From CAMAUF01 sp046152925 (lineage in GTDB: Bacteria; Chloroflexota; Dehalococcoidia; Tepidiformales; Tepidiformaceae), in assembly GCA_046152925.1 (NCBI GenBank), contig JBJXFX010000052.1:1-18491 (forward strand): a stretch of 18,491 bases of DNA, read 5' to 3'. The notes beneath the pieces are model-generated. The model did no database searches, had not been told where the DNA came from, and saw only the letters and a program-made list of their open reading frames with translations. A program made the position numbers and the translations under genes. Shown here in pieces: positions 6,231-13,857 of the stretch (position 1 is the stretch's first letter; every line of letters begins with the position of its first letter).

Positions 6231-6573
6231 TTCGAAATCCCCTCCATGGGCTTACGTGTTGAGTCGATGGTCCGCGGCGCACACGCAGCGCCGGGCGAAG
6301 GTCGTTTTCGATGGGACAACCGCGGACAGCGGGTCGTATCAATCGCCGAGCGCGCCGGCATCGGCTGGAGGCGTCGGCACTGCTGACGGCCCAATCGCTC
6401 GTCCCCGGCTGCGGAGCGGCCTTGCCCGCCAGCGGTCGTCGCTGGCCCGGGGCGACGAGCTGTCCCGAAGGGCGGGGCCTGGTTGGCGCCTCCGGTCGCT
6501 TGGTCGTCGTGAACAGGACGGCGTTGACCACGATGATGGCCGCGCCAGTCGCGATCAGCAGCCAGGTCTCCAT
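6223..6573 (-). CDS. Small protein with one N-terminal membrane segment
   Basis: A 116-residue frame whose first 23 residues form a clear membrane segment (METWLLIATGAAIIVVNAVLF), followed by a Thr/Lys stop-transfer and a long Pro/Arg-rich soluble part without recognisable motifs. GGAGG lies five bases before the ATG at 6573, a strong site that decides this start over the GTG six bases upstream. The stop overlaps the start of the zinc-ribbon gene by eight bases. The hydrophobic N-terminus and ribosome site make a real gene likely. The low-complexity C-terminal two thirds could reflect an eroded 3' end or a frameshift, so the true protein may be shorter. Confidence 0.5.
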   Translation of the reverse strand: METWLLIATGAAIIVVNAVLFTTTKRPEAPTRPRPSGQLVAPGQRRPLAGKAAPQPGTSDWAVSSADASSRCRRARRLIRPAVRGCPIENDLRPALRVRRGPSTQHVSPWRGFRNA

Positions 6574-6945
6574 TGGCACCTCCGGCGGTCACTCGCGTCC
6601 CGCCACAACCCGGCACCGTTGATCCCGTCGCTCAGGCCAGACCTTTCCGCCTCCATCATGCATCGGGCCGTCTGTGCGCAATTCACACATGCCGTCGAAA
6701 TCGGGTGATCGCAGACGATCTCGTGGGCATCTACCCGGCTTCGGTAGCGTCCCATTCTGAGCCGGGTCGTAGCATTGACGCTGGGATAACACTCGTGCCG
6801 ATGTTCCCATCCTCTGAGGAAATGGTGATGTGCTGTTTCGAGAATTTCGATCAGGCGAAGCGAAAGGGTTACTGCTCGTGGCGGTGGGCATCTTGGGGCT
6901 GCCGACCGCTCCGCCGGTAACCACTCCTTTGTCCGTCTACGCAAG
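6574..6945. other. Gene-poor stretch between the small-gene cluster and the Crp/Fnr gene
   Basis: No frame here combines a credible start site with recognisable protein features. Overlapping frames on both strands have no Shine-Dalgarno support and odd composition. A GTG-started frame at 6830-7033 (plus) has a hydrophobic stretch and GAGGA nine bases upstream but overlaps the 3' end of the Crp/Fnr gene and is not accepted. An imperfect TGTG/CACA inverted repeat lies at 6673-6687. The upstream promoter of the small-gene cluster should lie here, but no -10 box stands out. Confidence 0.4.
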
Positions 6946-7710
6946 CTATGCCGGCACGCCACCTTCGGGCGACTGGTGGGAGTCGCGAATCCATCCGGCG
7001 AGGGAACGGAAGGACACTTCGACGACGGCGTAACACTCGCACGAGGCGCATTCGAGCCCTGGCCGGTCGAGGATCGTCATGTGGCCATGGTGGTACCGGA
7101 TGAGCCCGGCGTCCTGAAGCGCCGCGGCGGCAAGGGTGACGCTCGGCCGGCTGACTCCGAGCATCTGGGCAAGGAACTCCTGCGTGATCGGGAACTGGTC
7201 GCTGGCGGTCTGGTTATGCGTCATCAGCAGCCACCGCGCGCAGCGCGCATTCACGTGGTGGGCGCGGTTGCAGGCAGCCGATTGGGCAACAAGCGTGAGC
7301 ATGGCCCCGCTATAGCGCTTCATGAGCACGGCAAGGCCAGGACTCCGGCCCAATTGGTCCAAGAAGTCCGCGCTTGTCATCCGCAAGGCCTCGCCGGGCA
7401 CCTGGGAGATCAGGGCCATACTGGACGCGGCCATGCCCAAAAAGAGCGGCACACCGGTGGTGCCCTCGTGGCCCACGGTGGCGAACTCAATCATCATCCC
7501 GTTTTCCATGACGGTGAGCAGGGAGATGATCCCACTCGTCGGGAAGTAGACGAACTCCGGGAGATCGCCCGCCTCCTGGAGCGTCTCGCGCATGCGCAGC
7601 GGGTGGGGACTGAGGAGCGGACGCATCCGTTCGTACTCGCCGGGGGCGATGGCTGCGAGGATGCCGTTGGGAGACCGGGATTCCGCCAAGGGGACTGCCG
7701 TGTTCTCCAC
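6946..7710 (-). CDS. Crp/Fnr family transcriptional regulator
   Basis: A 254-residue regulator. The N-terminal cyclic-nucleotide-binding-like beta roll shows EFVYFPTSGIISLLTVMENG and FATVGHEGTTGVPLFLG. After the dimerisation helix (NRAHHVNARCARWLLMTHNQTASDQFPITQEFLAQMLGV) comes the Crp-type winged helix with recognition helix SRPSVTLAAAALQDAGLI and wing YHHGHMTILD. The tail LECASCECYAVVEVSF has the Cys-x-Cys-Tyr ending common in this subfamily. The residues that bind cAMP in E. coli Crp, and the Fnr iron-sulfur cysteines, are not present, so the signal is unknown. GTG at 7710 is chosen because the sequence further upstream does not look like protein. A TACACT box lies at 7759-7764. No target gene is obvious; it could act on itself or on the neighbouring protease. 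Confidence 0.85.
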   Translation of the reverse strand: MENTAVPLAESRSPNGILAAIAPGEYERMRPLLSPHPLRMRETLQEAGDLPEFVYFPTSGIISLLTVMENGMMIEFATVGHEGTTGVPLFLGMAASSMALISQVPGEALRMTSADFLDQLGRSPGLAVLMKRYSGAMLTLVAQSAACNRAHHVNARCARWLLMTHNQTASDQFPITQEFLAQMLGVSRPSVTLAAAALQDAGLIRYHHGHMTILDRPGLECASCECYAVVEVSFRSLAGWIRDSHQSPEGGVPA

Positions 7711-7758
7711 CTTCCATTGCAAGCGTTTGGCCGGGCCGGGCCTCCACTTGGCCTTACC

Positions 7759-7764
7759 AGTGTA
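7759..7764 (-). promoter_or_regulatory. -10 box TACACT for the Crp/Fnr gene
   Basis: TACACT lies 48 bases before the GTG start at 7710, giving a leader of about 42 bases. About 30 bases upstream of the box are inverted half-sites CAGCAT (7794-7799) and ATGCTG (7820-7825), which might be part of an operator. Confidence 0.35.
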
Positions 7765-8088
7765 GCACCGGCTGGATGGCACTGCGTGATTCGCAGCATT
7801 ACCACTCAAAACGGCCAACATGCTGTGAAAGGGTGGTGTCGCGGCTCCGCAGAAGAGGCGAGTGCGTCAGAGCACCCGGGGCAGGGAATGCGAAGCCGGT
7901 ACGTGGCGTCCAGCGGCCCCAGCCCGCCCGCCTGCTCGGGTTTGGACACGTCACGGCGCGCGGCGCCGGGATCATCCAAGGTGCACAAATCGACGCCCTG
8001 AGAGAGACCGCACGGAGGAGCAGCCGGCGGATGATCGTGGAGTCGAAGGGTCGAGCCCTAGTGCTTGCAGGTGGCGGCGGGACCACGC
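7765..8088. other. Gene-poor stretch between the protease gene and the Crp/Fnr promoter
   Basis: No supported gene. The frames open here are Pro/Arg-rich, lack start-site signals and overlap the protease 3' end or each other. No poly-T hairpin terminator for the protease gene is visible. The inverted half-sites at 7794-7825 are the only structure noted. Confidence 0.4.
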
Positions 8089-9876
8089 TCACGGCACGGG
8101 CTCGGCGCGGACCCAGACCCGTGTCGCAGCATCGGTGACACCAGCCAGAGGTTCTGAAACCCGAAAGTCGAAGGTAGCCGACCTCTGCCCGGAAGCGAGC
8201 GTCGTCGGCCTCAGTTCGGCCGCGGCCAGATCCAAGACGTTACCAGCCGCGTCATAGAACGCGATGATCGGGATCACCCTCTGCCATGTCCGGTTCGAAG
8301 TGTTGTGGACGAGTCCGCGCACGTGGAGGACTCCGATTGCGCTCACTTCGCGAGAACTTATGGCCACTGCTAAGCCTTCAGGGGCGGGCACCTGCACCTC
8401 ACCCACGCGACTTATGGAGAGAGCGACCGAGGCCGTTCTGGCATCGGCCTCGGGCATCTCCACCAAGAACGGTGTGTCGGCGCCTGGAGCCACATGGAGC
8501 AGCACCGTGTCTCCAAACGCGCTGTCGACCCGCCTGCCGGCGGCGTCCAACCCGGTGATGTTGATCCCGACCCGTCCCACGGCGGTCTTCCCGTCATTAT
8601 GGACCTCGCCTGCTGCCCAAATGCCGCCGTCGGCGTCTACCCGCCATGTCGCGTGGGCGATGCTCAGGCCCCGGGTCTTCTCACCTGTCAGCCGAGCCGC
8701 CGGGATCGCGCGAGCAGCCATAGGTGCCAACAGGGTTGGTTCAGGGAGTACTGGGAACGCACGGCCTGAGTCGCTGGCGAGTCCGTTGATGCGAAGGCGG
8801 GTTGGTGTGCCAAATACAGCGGCGACTGACGGGAGCTGGCTGGCGACGTCAGCGCCCCAGCCAATGTCATCCATCATGGCGAGCAGGAGCGGCCCTGGGT
8901 GGTGGATTACTTCGCCGGGGGCGAGAAAAGGTGTCATGAGCGCATCGGGATGTCCGTCGGGATAAGAAGCCTCGTCAAGATGCGCCAAGCTGCTACCAGG
9001 CATGAAGCCCGGCGGCGAATAGGCCGGGACGGGCCCTCCGGCAGCGCGGCGGATGGCGGGACCGTCGAAAAACAGATCACCACCGAGGAAATCGCGTACG
9101 AGCTGAGCGGAGGGGTCCGGAACGGAAACGAGTTGCTTGCCGTCCGACGTCCGCAACAGAGCGTCCAGCGGAAACCGCTTCTCGAACAGGCCACGGTCGC
9201 CCGCCGCGGCCGGGACCGCGTAGTCGCTATCCCCGGAGTCCACCATGCCCAGCCCGTGCCCAATCTCCTGTAAAGCGACAGTCACGAGATCGAATTGCCC
9301 TTTCCCGGGTTGACCATCGAGTCCCGTGTACCACCTGACGGATCTTGAGAACCCGATGATCATGTCTGGTTGACCCGGCTCGAGGTCCTGCTCGGCGAAT
9401 CGGTCGGCAAGGGCAGCAGGGTAATAGAAGCCGCGCTGGGGTGCGCCCGGAACGTTGCGTACTGCGTAATTCGGTCCGCCGAAAGCGAGCGCGCCTGCAG
9501 GAAGCGATAGCCAGACCGCTCTTACACGTATGGGAACCGGAGTTGCGAGGTGCAAGGCCCAAACAGAAACCGCGTACTCGATGGCCAACTGGGCATCAAG
9601 TGGTACCTGGGGGCCGTAGGTCACATCAAAACGGACGCCGTCATTCCCGAGACGTGTGTCCAAAGCGGTCTCGAATGACCCCGAAAGGTCGGGTGCGGTG
9701 AGTGCCCGGTCGACGACCTCGGTGAGCAACTCCGACCGGGTGATCGCGAAACGTGGACCCGTGAAATCACTAACCGCCCGGGCAGGGGTAGAGGCGCTCC
9801 CCTGTATTCCGCCGGCGGCGACCAGAAGAGTCATTGTGGCGAGTAGGACGCGAGACATGTTGCGAAAACCGCGCAT
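8089..9876 (-). CDS. Secreted metzincin-like metalloprotease homologue with altered zinc motif (QEIGH)
   Basis: A 595-residue exported protein. Residues 1-34 are a signal peptide (MRGFRNM, a hydrophobic core, then STPARA). Residues about 80-340 match a secreted metalloprotease family with a helix before the active site (DMIIGFSRSVRWYTGLDGQPGKGQFDLVTVAL), the active-site helix, and a late HPDALMTPFLAPGEVIHHPGPLLLAMMDDIGW segment. In the family the active site reads HExGHxxG; here the codon at 9268-9270 is CAG, so the motif is Q203-E204-I-G-H207-G-L-G210-M-V-D213, lacking the first zinc histidine. Residues about 405-490 and 500-590 look like two FxLYD-type beta domains. An AGGGG site lies eight bases before the ATG at 9876. 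The gene is intact, so it may be a pseudoenzyme, or residue 203 may be an error. Confidence 0.8.
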   Translation of the reverse strand: MRGFRNMSRVLLATMTLLVAAGGIQGSASTPARAVSDFTGPRFAITRSELLTEVVDRALTAPDLSGSFETALDTRLGNDGVRFDVTYGPQVPLDAQLAIEYAVSVWALHLATPVPIRVRAVWLSLPAGALAFGGPNYAVRNVPGAPQRGFYYPAALADRFAEQDLEPGQPDMIIGFSRSVRWYTGLDGQPGKGQFDLVTVALQEIGHGLGMVDSGDSDYAVPAAAGDRGLFEKRFPLDALLRTSDGKQLVSVPDPSAQLVRDFLGGDLFFDGPAIRRAAGGPVPAYSPPGFMPGSSLAHLDEASYPDGHPDALMTPFLAPGEVIHHPGPLLLAMMDDIGWGADVASQLPSVAAVFGTPTRLRINGLASDSGRAFPVLPEPTLLAPMAARAIPAARLTGEKTRGLSIAHATWRVDADGGIWAAGEVHNDGKTAVGRVGINITGLDAAGRRVDSAFGDTVLLHVAPGADTPFLVEMPEADARTASVALSISRVGEVQVPAPEGLAVAISSREVSAIGVLHVRGLVHNTSNRTWQRVIPIIAFYDAAGNVLDLAAAELRPTTLASGQRSATFDFRVSEPLAGVTDAATRVWVRAEPVP

Positions 9877-10277
9877 TCTTCATTCCCCTGAGGCCCGAAA
9901 TAGGGAACACCACGGTCGAGCTTAGCGAGCGCCGCTACCGGGCCGAAAGGGCCGCACGCCCGTAAGAATGCCGCAGGATGTCCGCGACGCGGTACAGCAA
10001 ACGTCAACGCGTCCAGGGCGGGAAGGAGCTCCCCGACGTCTCAGGCCGCCGATTTCGGCGGACGGCCGCACATCGAACCCCACGAGAACCAGAAGCTGCG
10101 AGCTACTCCACTGACGAGCCACGGCGACCTGCAAGGCAAACACGCAATGACAGAGACTTGAACGAGGCTCGGACTTGCGTTCATCGTTCGCAGGCAACGC
10201 GTCGTTCTCAGCGGACGCTAGTCCTGAAGCGAACCTCCAGTGCCCCCTGAAGCTCCGCCTCCGGCCGGTGTGTCAGA
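9877..10277. other. Divergent intergenic region of about 400 bases
   Basis: Lies between the divergent secreted protease and crotonase genes. Short frames are open (for example minus 9922-10197), but they have no start-site support and no recognisable domain. No tRNA, repeat or riboswitch is seen. Promoters for both flanking genes should be here. CAGAAT at 10274-10279 is the only -10-like word near the crotonase start. Confidence 0.4.
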
Positions 10278-11108
10278 ATGAGGGCCGTGGAACTGAAAGT
10301 CACGACGTTCGCGCGCAGCGGCCCCGTGGCCGTGGTCTCGTTGAACCGGCCTGAGCGCCTCAACGCCTGGACCGGCCGGATGCACGCCGAGTACCGCTGG
10401 GCGATCGCCGAGGCAGAGGCAGACGCCGCCGTGGGCGCGATCGTGGTGACGGGCGAAGGGCGCGGCTTCTGTGCCGGCGCCGATGCCCGCGCCCTGGAGG
10501 GCCACATCGCGAAGGGCGGCTATGACCCCGGCACGCCCGACGAGATGGCCAACCCCGGCTACGGCGTCTCGCCCGAGTACGACCGGAACTTCGCCTTCCA
10601 CTTCGGGCTGACGAAGCCGGTCATCGCCGCGATCAACGGGCCCGCCGCGGGCGTTGGCCTCGTCTTGGCCTGCTACTGCGACATCCGCTTTGCCGCCGCC
10701 GGCGCCAAGCTGACAACGGCCCACGGCAAGCTCGGCCTGCCGGCGGAATACGGCCTCTCTTGGCTCCTGCCGCGGCTCGTGGGCCTCGCCCGCGCCCTGG
10801 AGTTGCTCCTTTCGAGCCGCGTCTTCCTCGCGGAGGAGGCGCTCGCGATGGGCTTGGTCCATCGCATCACGGCCCCCGAGGACCTGCGCGAAGCGGCGCT
10901 CGCCTACGCGACCGAGCTCGCCCGGCACGTCTCCCCGGCATCGTTGCGCGAGACAAAGGCGGCGATCTACCGCGACCTCCACGGCGGCGTCGGCGAGAGC
11001 GTCGACGCGAGCGAGCGCTTGCTGCGCTCGATGGCGAAGGGCCCCGAATTCGAAGAAGGCGTCCGCGCGCTCACAGAAAAGCGGCTGCCGCGCTTCCGCC
11101 AGGACTGA
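10278..11108 (+). CDS. Enoyl-CoA hydratase/isomerase family protein (crotonase fold)
   Basis: A 276-residue crotonase-fold protein, expected to act on a CoA thioester in fatty-acid or aromatic-acid breakdown. Oxyanion-hole segments are visible as GRGFCAGADARAL (about 62-72) and NGPAAGVGLVLACYCDIRFAA (about 120-140). It belongs to the branch with KLGLPAEYGLSWLLPRLVG. The two glutamates of classical enoyl-CoA hydratase (Glu144 and Glu164 in the rat enzyme) appear to be replaced by Val129 and His149 by alignment, so plain hydration is doubtful; isomerase, hydrolase or other CoA chemistry is possible. The ATG at 10278 has no clear ribosome site. A GTG at 10287, seven bases after CAGAAT, is an alternative start. 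The kinase-like gene follows after 76 bases. Confidence 0.88.
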   Translation: MRAVELKVTTFARSGPVAVVSLNRPERLNAWTGRMHAEYRWAIAEAEADAAVGAIVVTGEGRGFCAGADARALEGHIAKGGYDPGTPDEMANPGYGVSPEYDRNFAFHFGLTKPVIAAINGPAAGVGLVLACYCDIRFAAAGAKLTTAHGKLGLPAEYGLSWLLPRLVGLARALELLLSSRVFLAEEALAMGLVHRITAPEDLREAALAYATELARHVSPASLRETKAAIYRDLHGGVGESVDASERLLRSMAKGPEFEEGVRALTEKRLPRFRQD

Positions 11109-11143
11109 TGCGCGGCGAAATCGCCGGTGCCCAGCAGGCCGTG

Positions 11144-11149
11144 TATAAC
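11144..11149 (+). promoter_or_regulatory. -10 box TATAAC for the cytidylate-kinase-like gene
   Basis: TATAAC in the 76-base gap after the crotonase gene, 35 bases before the ATG at 11185. The leader would contain GGAGA. No -35 box is seen. Confidence 0.35.
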
Positions 11150-11184
11150 AGTTGAAACGTCACCCGAACCGGAGACCGCCCCGC

Positions 11185-11811
11185 ATGAACTGCTCGATCA
11201 TCGCTATCTCCCGCACCCTCGGCGCAGGAGGCGAGGATCTCGGCAGCCGCCTCGCGACCGCGCTTGGCTGGCGCTACGTCGACAAGGAGATCCTCGACCG
11301 CGCGGCCGAGGTCGCGGGCGCGACGCCCGAAGAGATGGGCCGGGCCGAGCAGCGGAAGGGCCTCGTTGCCCGGATCCTCGAGAACATGGCACGGGTTGGC
11401 GCAGGCTCGATGGCCGTCGGCGGCGCGCCGGAGCCGATCGCGGTGATGATGGATGCCGGCCCGACCTACGAACAGCTGATCGTCGACGTGATCAAGGAAG
11501 TCGCGGCTCAGGGCAACGTCGTCATCGTCGCGCACGGGGCGAGCATCCCGCTGGCGGGCACAATGGGGCTGGTCCGCGTGCTCGTCACGGCTTCGACCAA
11601 GGCGCGCGTCGGCCGCGTCGCGAGCGACCAGAAGGTGGCCCCTTCCAAGGCGACCGAAATCGTCGCAGACTCGGACAAGTCCCGCGCCGACTACTTCCGG
11701 CGCTTTTACCATCTGGACCACGAGGGCCCGACCAACTACGACCTCGTCCTCAACACCGACGTCCTCTCGGTGGAGGAGGCGGCCGCCGCGGTGCTCGCTA
11801 TCGCGAAATAG
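11185..11811 (+). CDS. Cytidylate kinase-like family protein
   Basis: A 208-residue protein of the cytidylate-kinase-like family (Cytidylate_kin2 type), related to P-loop nucleoside monophosphate kinases. The N-terminus IIAISRTLGAGGEDLGSRLATALGWRYVDKEIL matches the family's ISRxxGSGGxxIaxxLAxxLg..yvD pattern, where the glycine-rich loop binds phosphate. Later VVIVAHGASIPLAG and VRVLVTASTKARVGRV match the usual IVGRG and V.A..e.R...v elements, although the RG of the usual GRG is altered to AHG. The C-terminal YHLDHEGPTNYDLVLNTDVLSVEEAA is also typical. The true substrate of this family is not established. GGAGA lies ten bases before the ATG at 11185; an in-frame TTG at 11152 is less likely. 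A short hairpin follows the stop. Confidence 0.85.
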   Translation: MNCSIIAISRTLGAGGEDLGSRLATALGWRYVDKEILDRAAEVAGATPEEMGRAEQRKGLVARILENMARVGAGSMAVGGAPEPIAVMMDAGPTYEQLIVDVIKEVAAQGNVVIVAHGASIPLAGTMGLVRVLVTASTKARVGRVASDQKVAPSKATEIVADSDKSRADYFRRFYHLDHEGPTNYDLVLNTDVLSVEEAAAAVLAIAK

Positions 11812-11812
11812 A

Positions 11813-11832
11813 GCCCGCGATCGGGCGCCTTT
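11813..11832 (+). terminator. Possible intrinsic terminator after the kinase-like gene
   Basis: GCCCG/CGGGC stem of five base pairs with a CGAT loop (11813-11826), followed by GCCTTT. The stem is short and the T-run has only three bases, so termination would be weak. It fits the gap before the moxR operon. Confidence 0.35.
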
Positions 11833-11920
11833 CCCCTCGCCGGCCGGGTTTACCCCCTCTTGGGCGCTGATGGCGCATCTTTAGCTCGTCCCATCCCCGA
11901 TGCCCCCGGAGGCGCGCCCC

Positions 11921-12934
11921 TTGGACGAGCAGACGCCCGTACTCACCGAATTCGCCGAAGCCCGCAACACCTTCGAAGCCACCCTCTACGAGGTGAAGCG
12001 CGTCATCGTCGGGCAAGACGCGATGCTCGAACGCGTGCTCGTCGCGCTGCTTTCGGGCGGCCACATCCTCCTCGAAGGCGTCCCCGGCCTTGCCAAGACG
12101 CTCACGGTGAAAACCGTCGCCGACGCCCTCGGCGGCACCTTCCACCGCATTCAATTCACGCCCGACCTCGTCCCCGCGGACCTCGTCGGCACCCGCATGT
12201 ACCGGCCGGACACCTCGAGCTTCGACATCGAGCTCGGCCCCGTGTTCTGCAACATCCTCCTCGCCGACGAAATCAACCGCGCCCCGGCGAAGGTGCAGTC
12301 GGCGCTCCTCGAAGTCATGCAAGAGCGCCAAGTCACGATCGGGAAGCAGACCTTTCGCGTCCCGGACCCGTTCCTCGTGATGGCGACTCAGAACCCGATC
12401 GAGTCCGAAGGCACGTACCCGCTCCCAGAGGCGCAGGTCGACCGCTTTATGATGAAGGTGGTCGTGGGCTATCCGGGGCCGGGCGAAGAGATGACGGTCG
12501 TCCAGCGGTCGCTGCAGGCCGTGGCCCAGGTGAACGAAGTGTTGCCGATCGCGACCCTCAAGAGCTTCCAAGCGCTCACCGAGCGCGTCTACGTCGACCG
12601 CAGCATCATCGAATACGCCATCCGGATCACGACGGCGACGCGCGAGCCGGCCCGCTTCGGCCTCGCCAAGCAAGCGCCGATGATCTCGTTCGGCGCGAGC
12701 CCGCGCGGCTCTATCAATATGATTCACGGCGCGCGGGCACTGGCGCTCCTTCGTGGGCGGCGCTATGTGCTCCCCGGCGATGTCTACGACCTCTGCAAGG
12801 ACGTCTTGCGCCACCGGCTCGTGCTCAGCTACCAAGCCCTCGCCGAGGGCATCTCGGCCGACGACATCCTTGACGCGGTGATCGCCTCCGTCCCGCAGCC
12901 GCGCCTCGATGCGACCGCCGAGGCCTCCGCGTGA
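11921..12934 (+). CDS. MoxR-type AAA+ ATPase
   Basis: A 337-residue MoxR-family AAA+ ATPase, a chaperone-like ATPase that usually acts with VWA-domain proteins on protein maturation, metal insertion or envelope stress. Seen in order: GQD...LLSGGHILLEG, Walker A GVPGLAKT, FTPDLVPADLVGTRMY, Walker B NILLADEINRAPAK, QSALLEVMQERQVTIG, sensor 1 ATQNPIESEGTYPLPEAQVDRF (with the arginine finger), and sensor 2 GASPRGSINM. All catalytic residues are present. An ATG at 11900 is in frame but has no ribosome site; the TTG at 11921 has GGAGG eight bases upstream and is preferred. The stop overlaps the GTG of the next gene by four bases. First gene of a three-gene operon. Confidence 0.93.
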   Translation: MDEQTPVLTEFAEARNTFEATLYEVKRVIVGQDAMLERVLVALLSGGHILLEGVPGLAKTLTVKTVADALGGTFHRIQFTPDLVPADLVGTRMYRPDTSSFDIELGPVFCNILLADEINRAPAKVQSALLEVMQERQVTIGKQTFRVPDPFLVMATQNPIESEGTYPLPEAQVDRFMMKVVVGYPGPGEEMTVVQRSLQAVAQVNEVLPIATLKSFQALTERVYVDRSIIEYAIRITTATREPARFGLAKQAPMISFGASPRGSINMIHGARALALLRGRRYVLPGDVYDLCKDVLRHRLVLSYQALAEGISADDILDAVIASVPQPRLDATAEASA

Positions 12935-13857
12935 GCCTCGCGACGCTCGTCCGGCCGCGCACGGCTGCTGAGCCAGGCCCCGGGCCAATGCCCGAGGGCA
13001 TCCTGCGCGCGCTCGACATTACCGTCGGCCGCCGCGTCTCGGGTCTCCTCCAGGGCGACTACCGGTCGTCTTCGCTCGGCCCGGGGACGGAGCTCGCCCA
13101 GATCCGCCCCTACGAACCCGGCGACGACGTCCGCCTGATCGATTGGAACGTCACCGCCCGGATGCGCGAGCCGCACGTCCGCGCGCACGTCGCGGAGCGC
13201 ATTCTCACGACCTGGCTGATCCTCGACACCTCGCCCTCGATGACCTTCGGGACCGCCGACCGCCGGAAGGCCGATGTCGCGGAAGGCGTCGCAATCGCGG
13301 TCGGCCAAATCGCGACCCGCCGCGGGAACAACCTCGGGCTCGTCTCGTTCGGCGAAGGCTCGCCGAAGGTGACGCCGCCAGCCCAAGGCCGAGCCGGAGT
13401 CCTTTCGCTGCTCACGGCACTGCGAACCGAGCACCCGCGAAGCGGGCCCGGCGGCTCGCTCGGCGATGCACTCCGCACGGCCGGCCGGCTCGCGCGCTGG
13501 TCGAAGCTGGTCGTGATCGTCTCCGACTTCCGTTGCGGGAAAGACTGGGAGATCCCCCTCCTCGAACTGAGCGCCCGCCACGCCGTCATCTGCGTCGAAA
13601 TCCGCGACCCCCGCGAACAGGAAATGCCGAACGTCGGCGACCTTTGGTTGGTCGACCCCGAGACAGGACGGCGCCTTCGGGTGGACACTTCTCGCAAGGG
13701 GATCCGCGAGCGCTTCGCCGCGGCCGCTGCGGAAGAGCGCGCGACGGTGGCTCAAGCTATCACCCGTGCCGGCGCCCACCACGTCGTCCTTTCGACGGCG
13801 GGCGATTGGCTGAGAACCTTTGTTGGTGCGGTGAGCACGAAAGGCGTCCGCCGATGA
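12931..13857 (+). CDS. DUF58 domain protein (VWA-like), MoxR partner
   Basis: A 308-residue DUF58 protein. The diagnostic motif RPYEPGDDVRLIDWNVTAR is at about 59-77. It is followed by a von Willebrand A-like fold whose metal site starts LILDTSPSM (D99-x-S101-x-S103) and continues with GLVSFG, GGSLGDALRTAG and VVIVSDF. No membrane segment is visible, so it is cytosolic or peripheral. DUF58 proteins are typically encoded directly after moxR and are thought to be clients or adaptors of the ATPase. It starts with GTG at 12931 overlapping the moxR stop (GTGA), and its own TGA overlaps the next ATG (ATGA). This tight coupling implies near-equal synthesis of all three proteins. Confidence 0.92.
   Translation: MSLATLVRPRTAAEPGPGPMPEGILRALDITVGRRVSGLLQGDYRSSSLGPGTELAQIRPYEPGDDVRLIDWNVTARMREPHVRAHVAERILTTWLILDTSPSMTFGTADRRKADVAEGVAIAVGQIATRRGNNLGLVSFGEGSPKVTPPAQGRAGVLSLLTALRTEHPRSGPGGSLGDALRTAGRLARWSKLVVIVSDFRCGKDWEIPLLELSARHAVICVEIRDPREQEMPNVGDLWLVDPETGRRLRVDTSRKGIRERFAAAAAEERATVAQAITRAGAHHVVLSTAGDWLRTFVGAVSTKGVRR

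Noticed and set aside
6673..6687. TGTG...CACA inverted repeat resembling a Crp site
   Set aside because: The half-site spacing is one base short of the Crp consensus, the first half lacks the A of TGTGA, and no promoter is visible beside it. Chance is a sufficient explanation.
6589..6962. Overlapping minus-strand frames with a CVNC...C pattern
   Set aside because: No start has a ribosome site at a usable distance or a TAnnnT box. The cysteines are not part of a balanced zinc motif, and the frames compete with each other.
6830..7033. Plus-strand GTG-started frame with a hydrophobic stretch
   Set aside because: GAGGA lies at a usable distance, but the frame overlaps 88 bases of the Crp/Fnr 3' end in antisense and the rest of the product has no recognisable feature.
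9922..10197. Minus-strand 91-codon frame in the divergent gap
   Set aside because: There is no start-site signal, no domain, and the composition is Arg/Ser/Cys-mixed as in random GC-rich DNA.
11798..12988. Minus-strand frame of 396 codons opposite moxR
   Set aside because: It is antisense to a gene with complete AAA+ motifs, and its product is Arg/Glu/His-rich without any domain.
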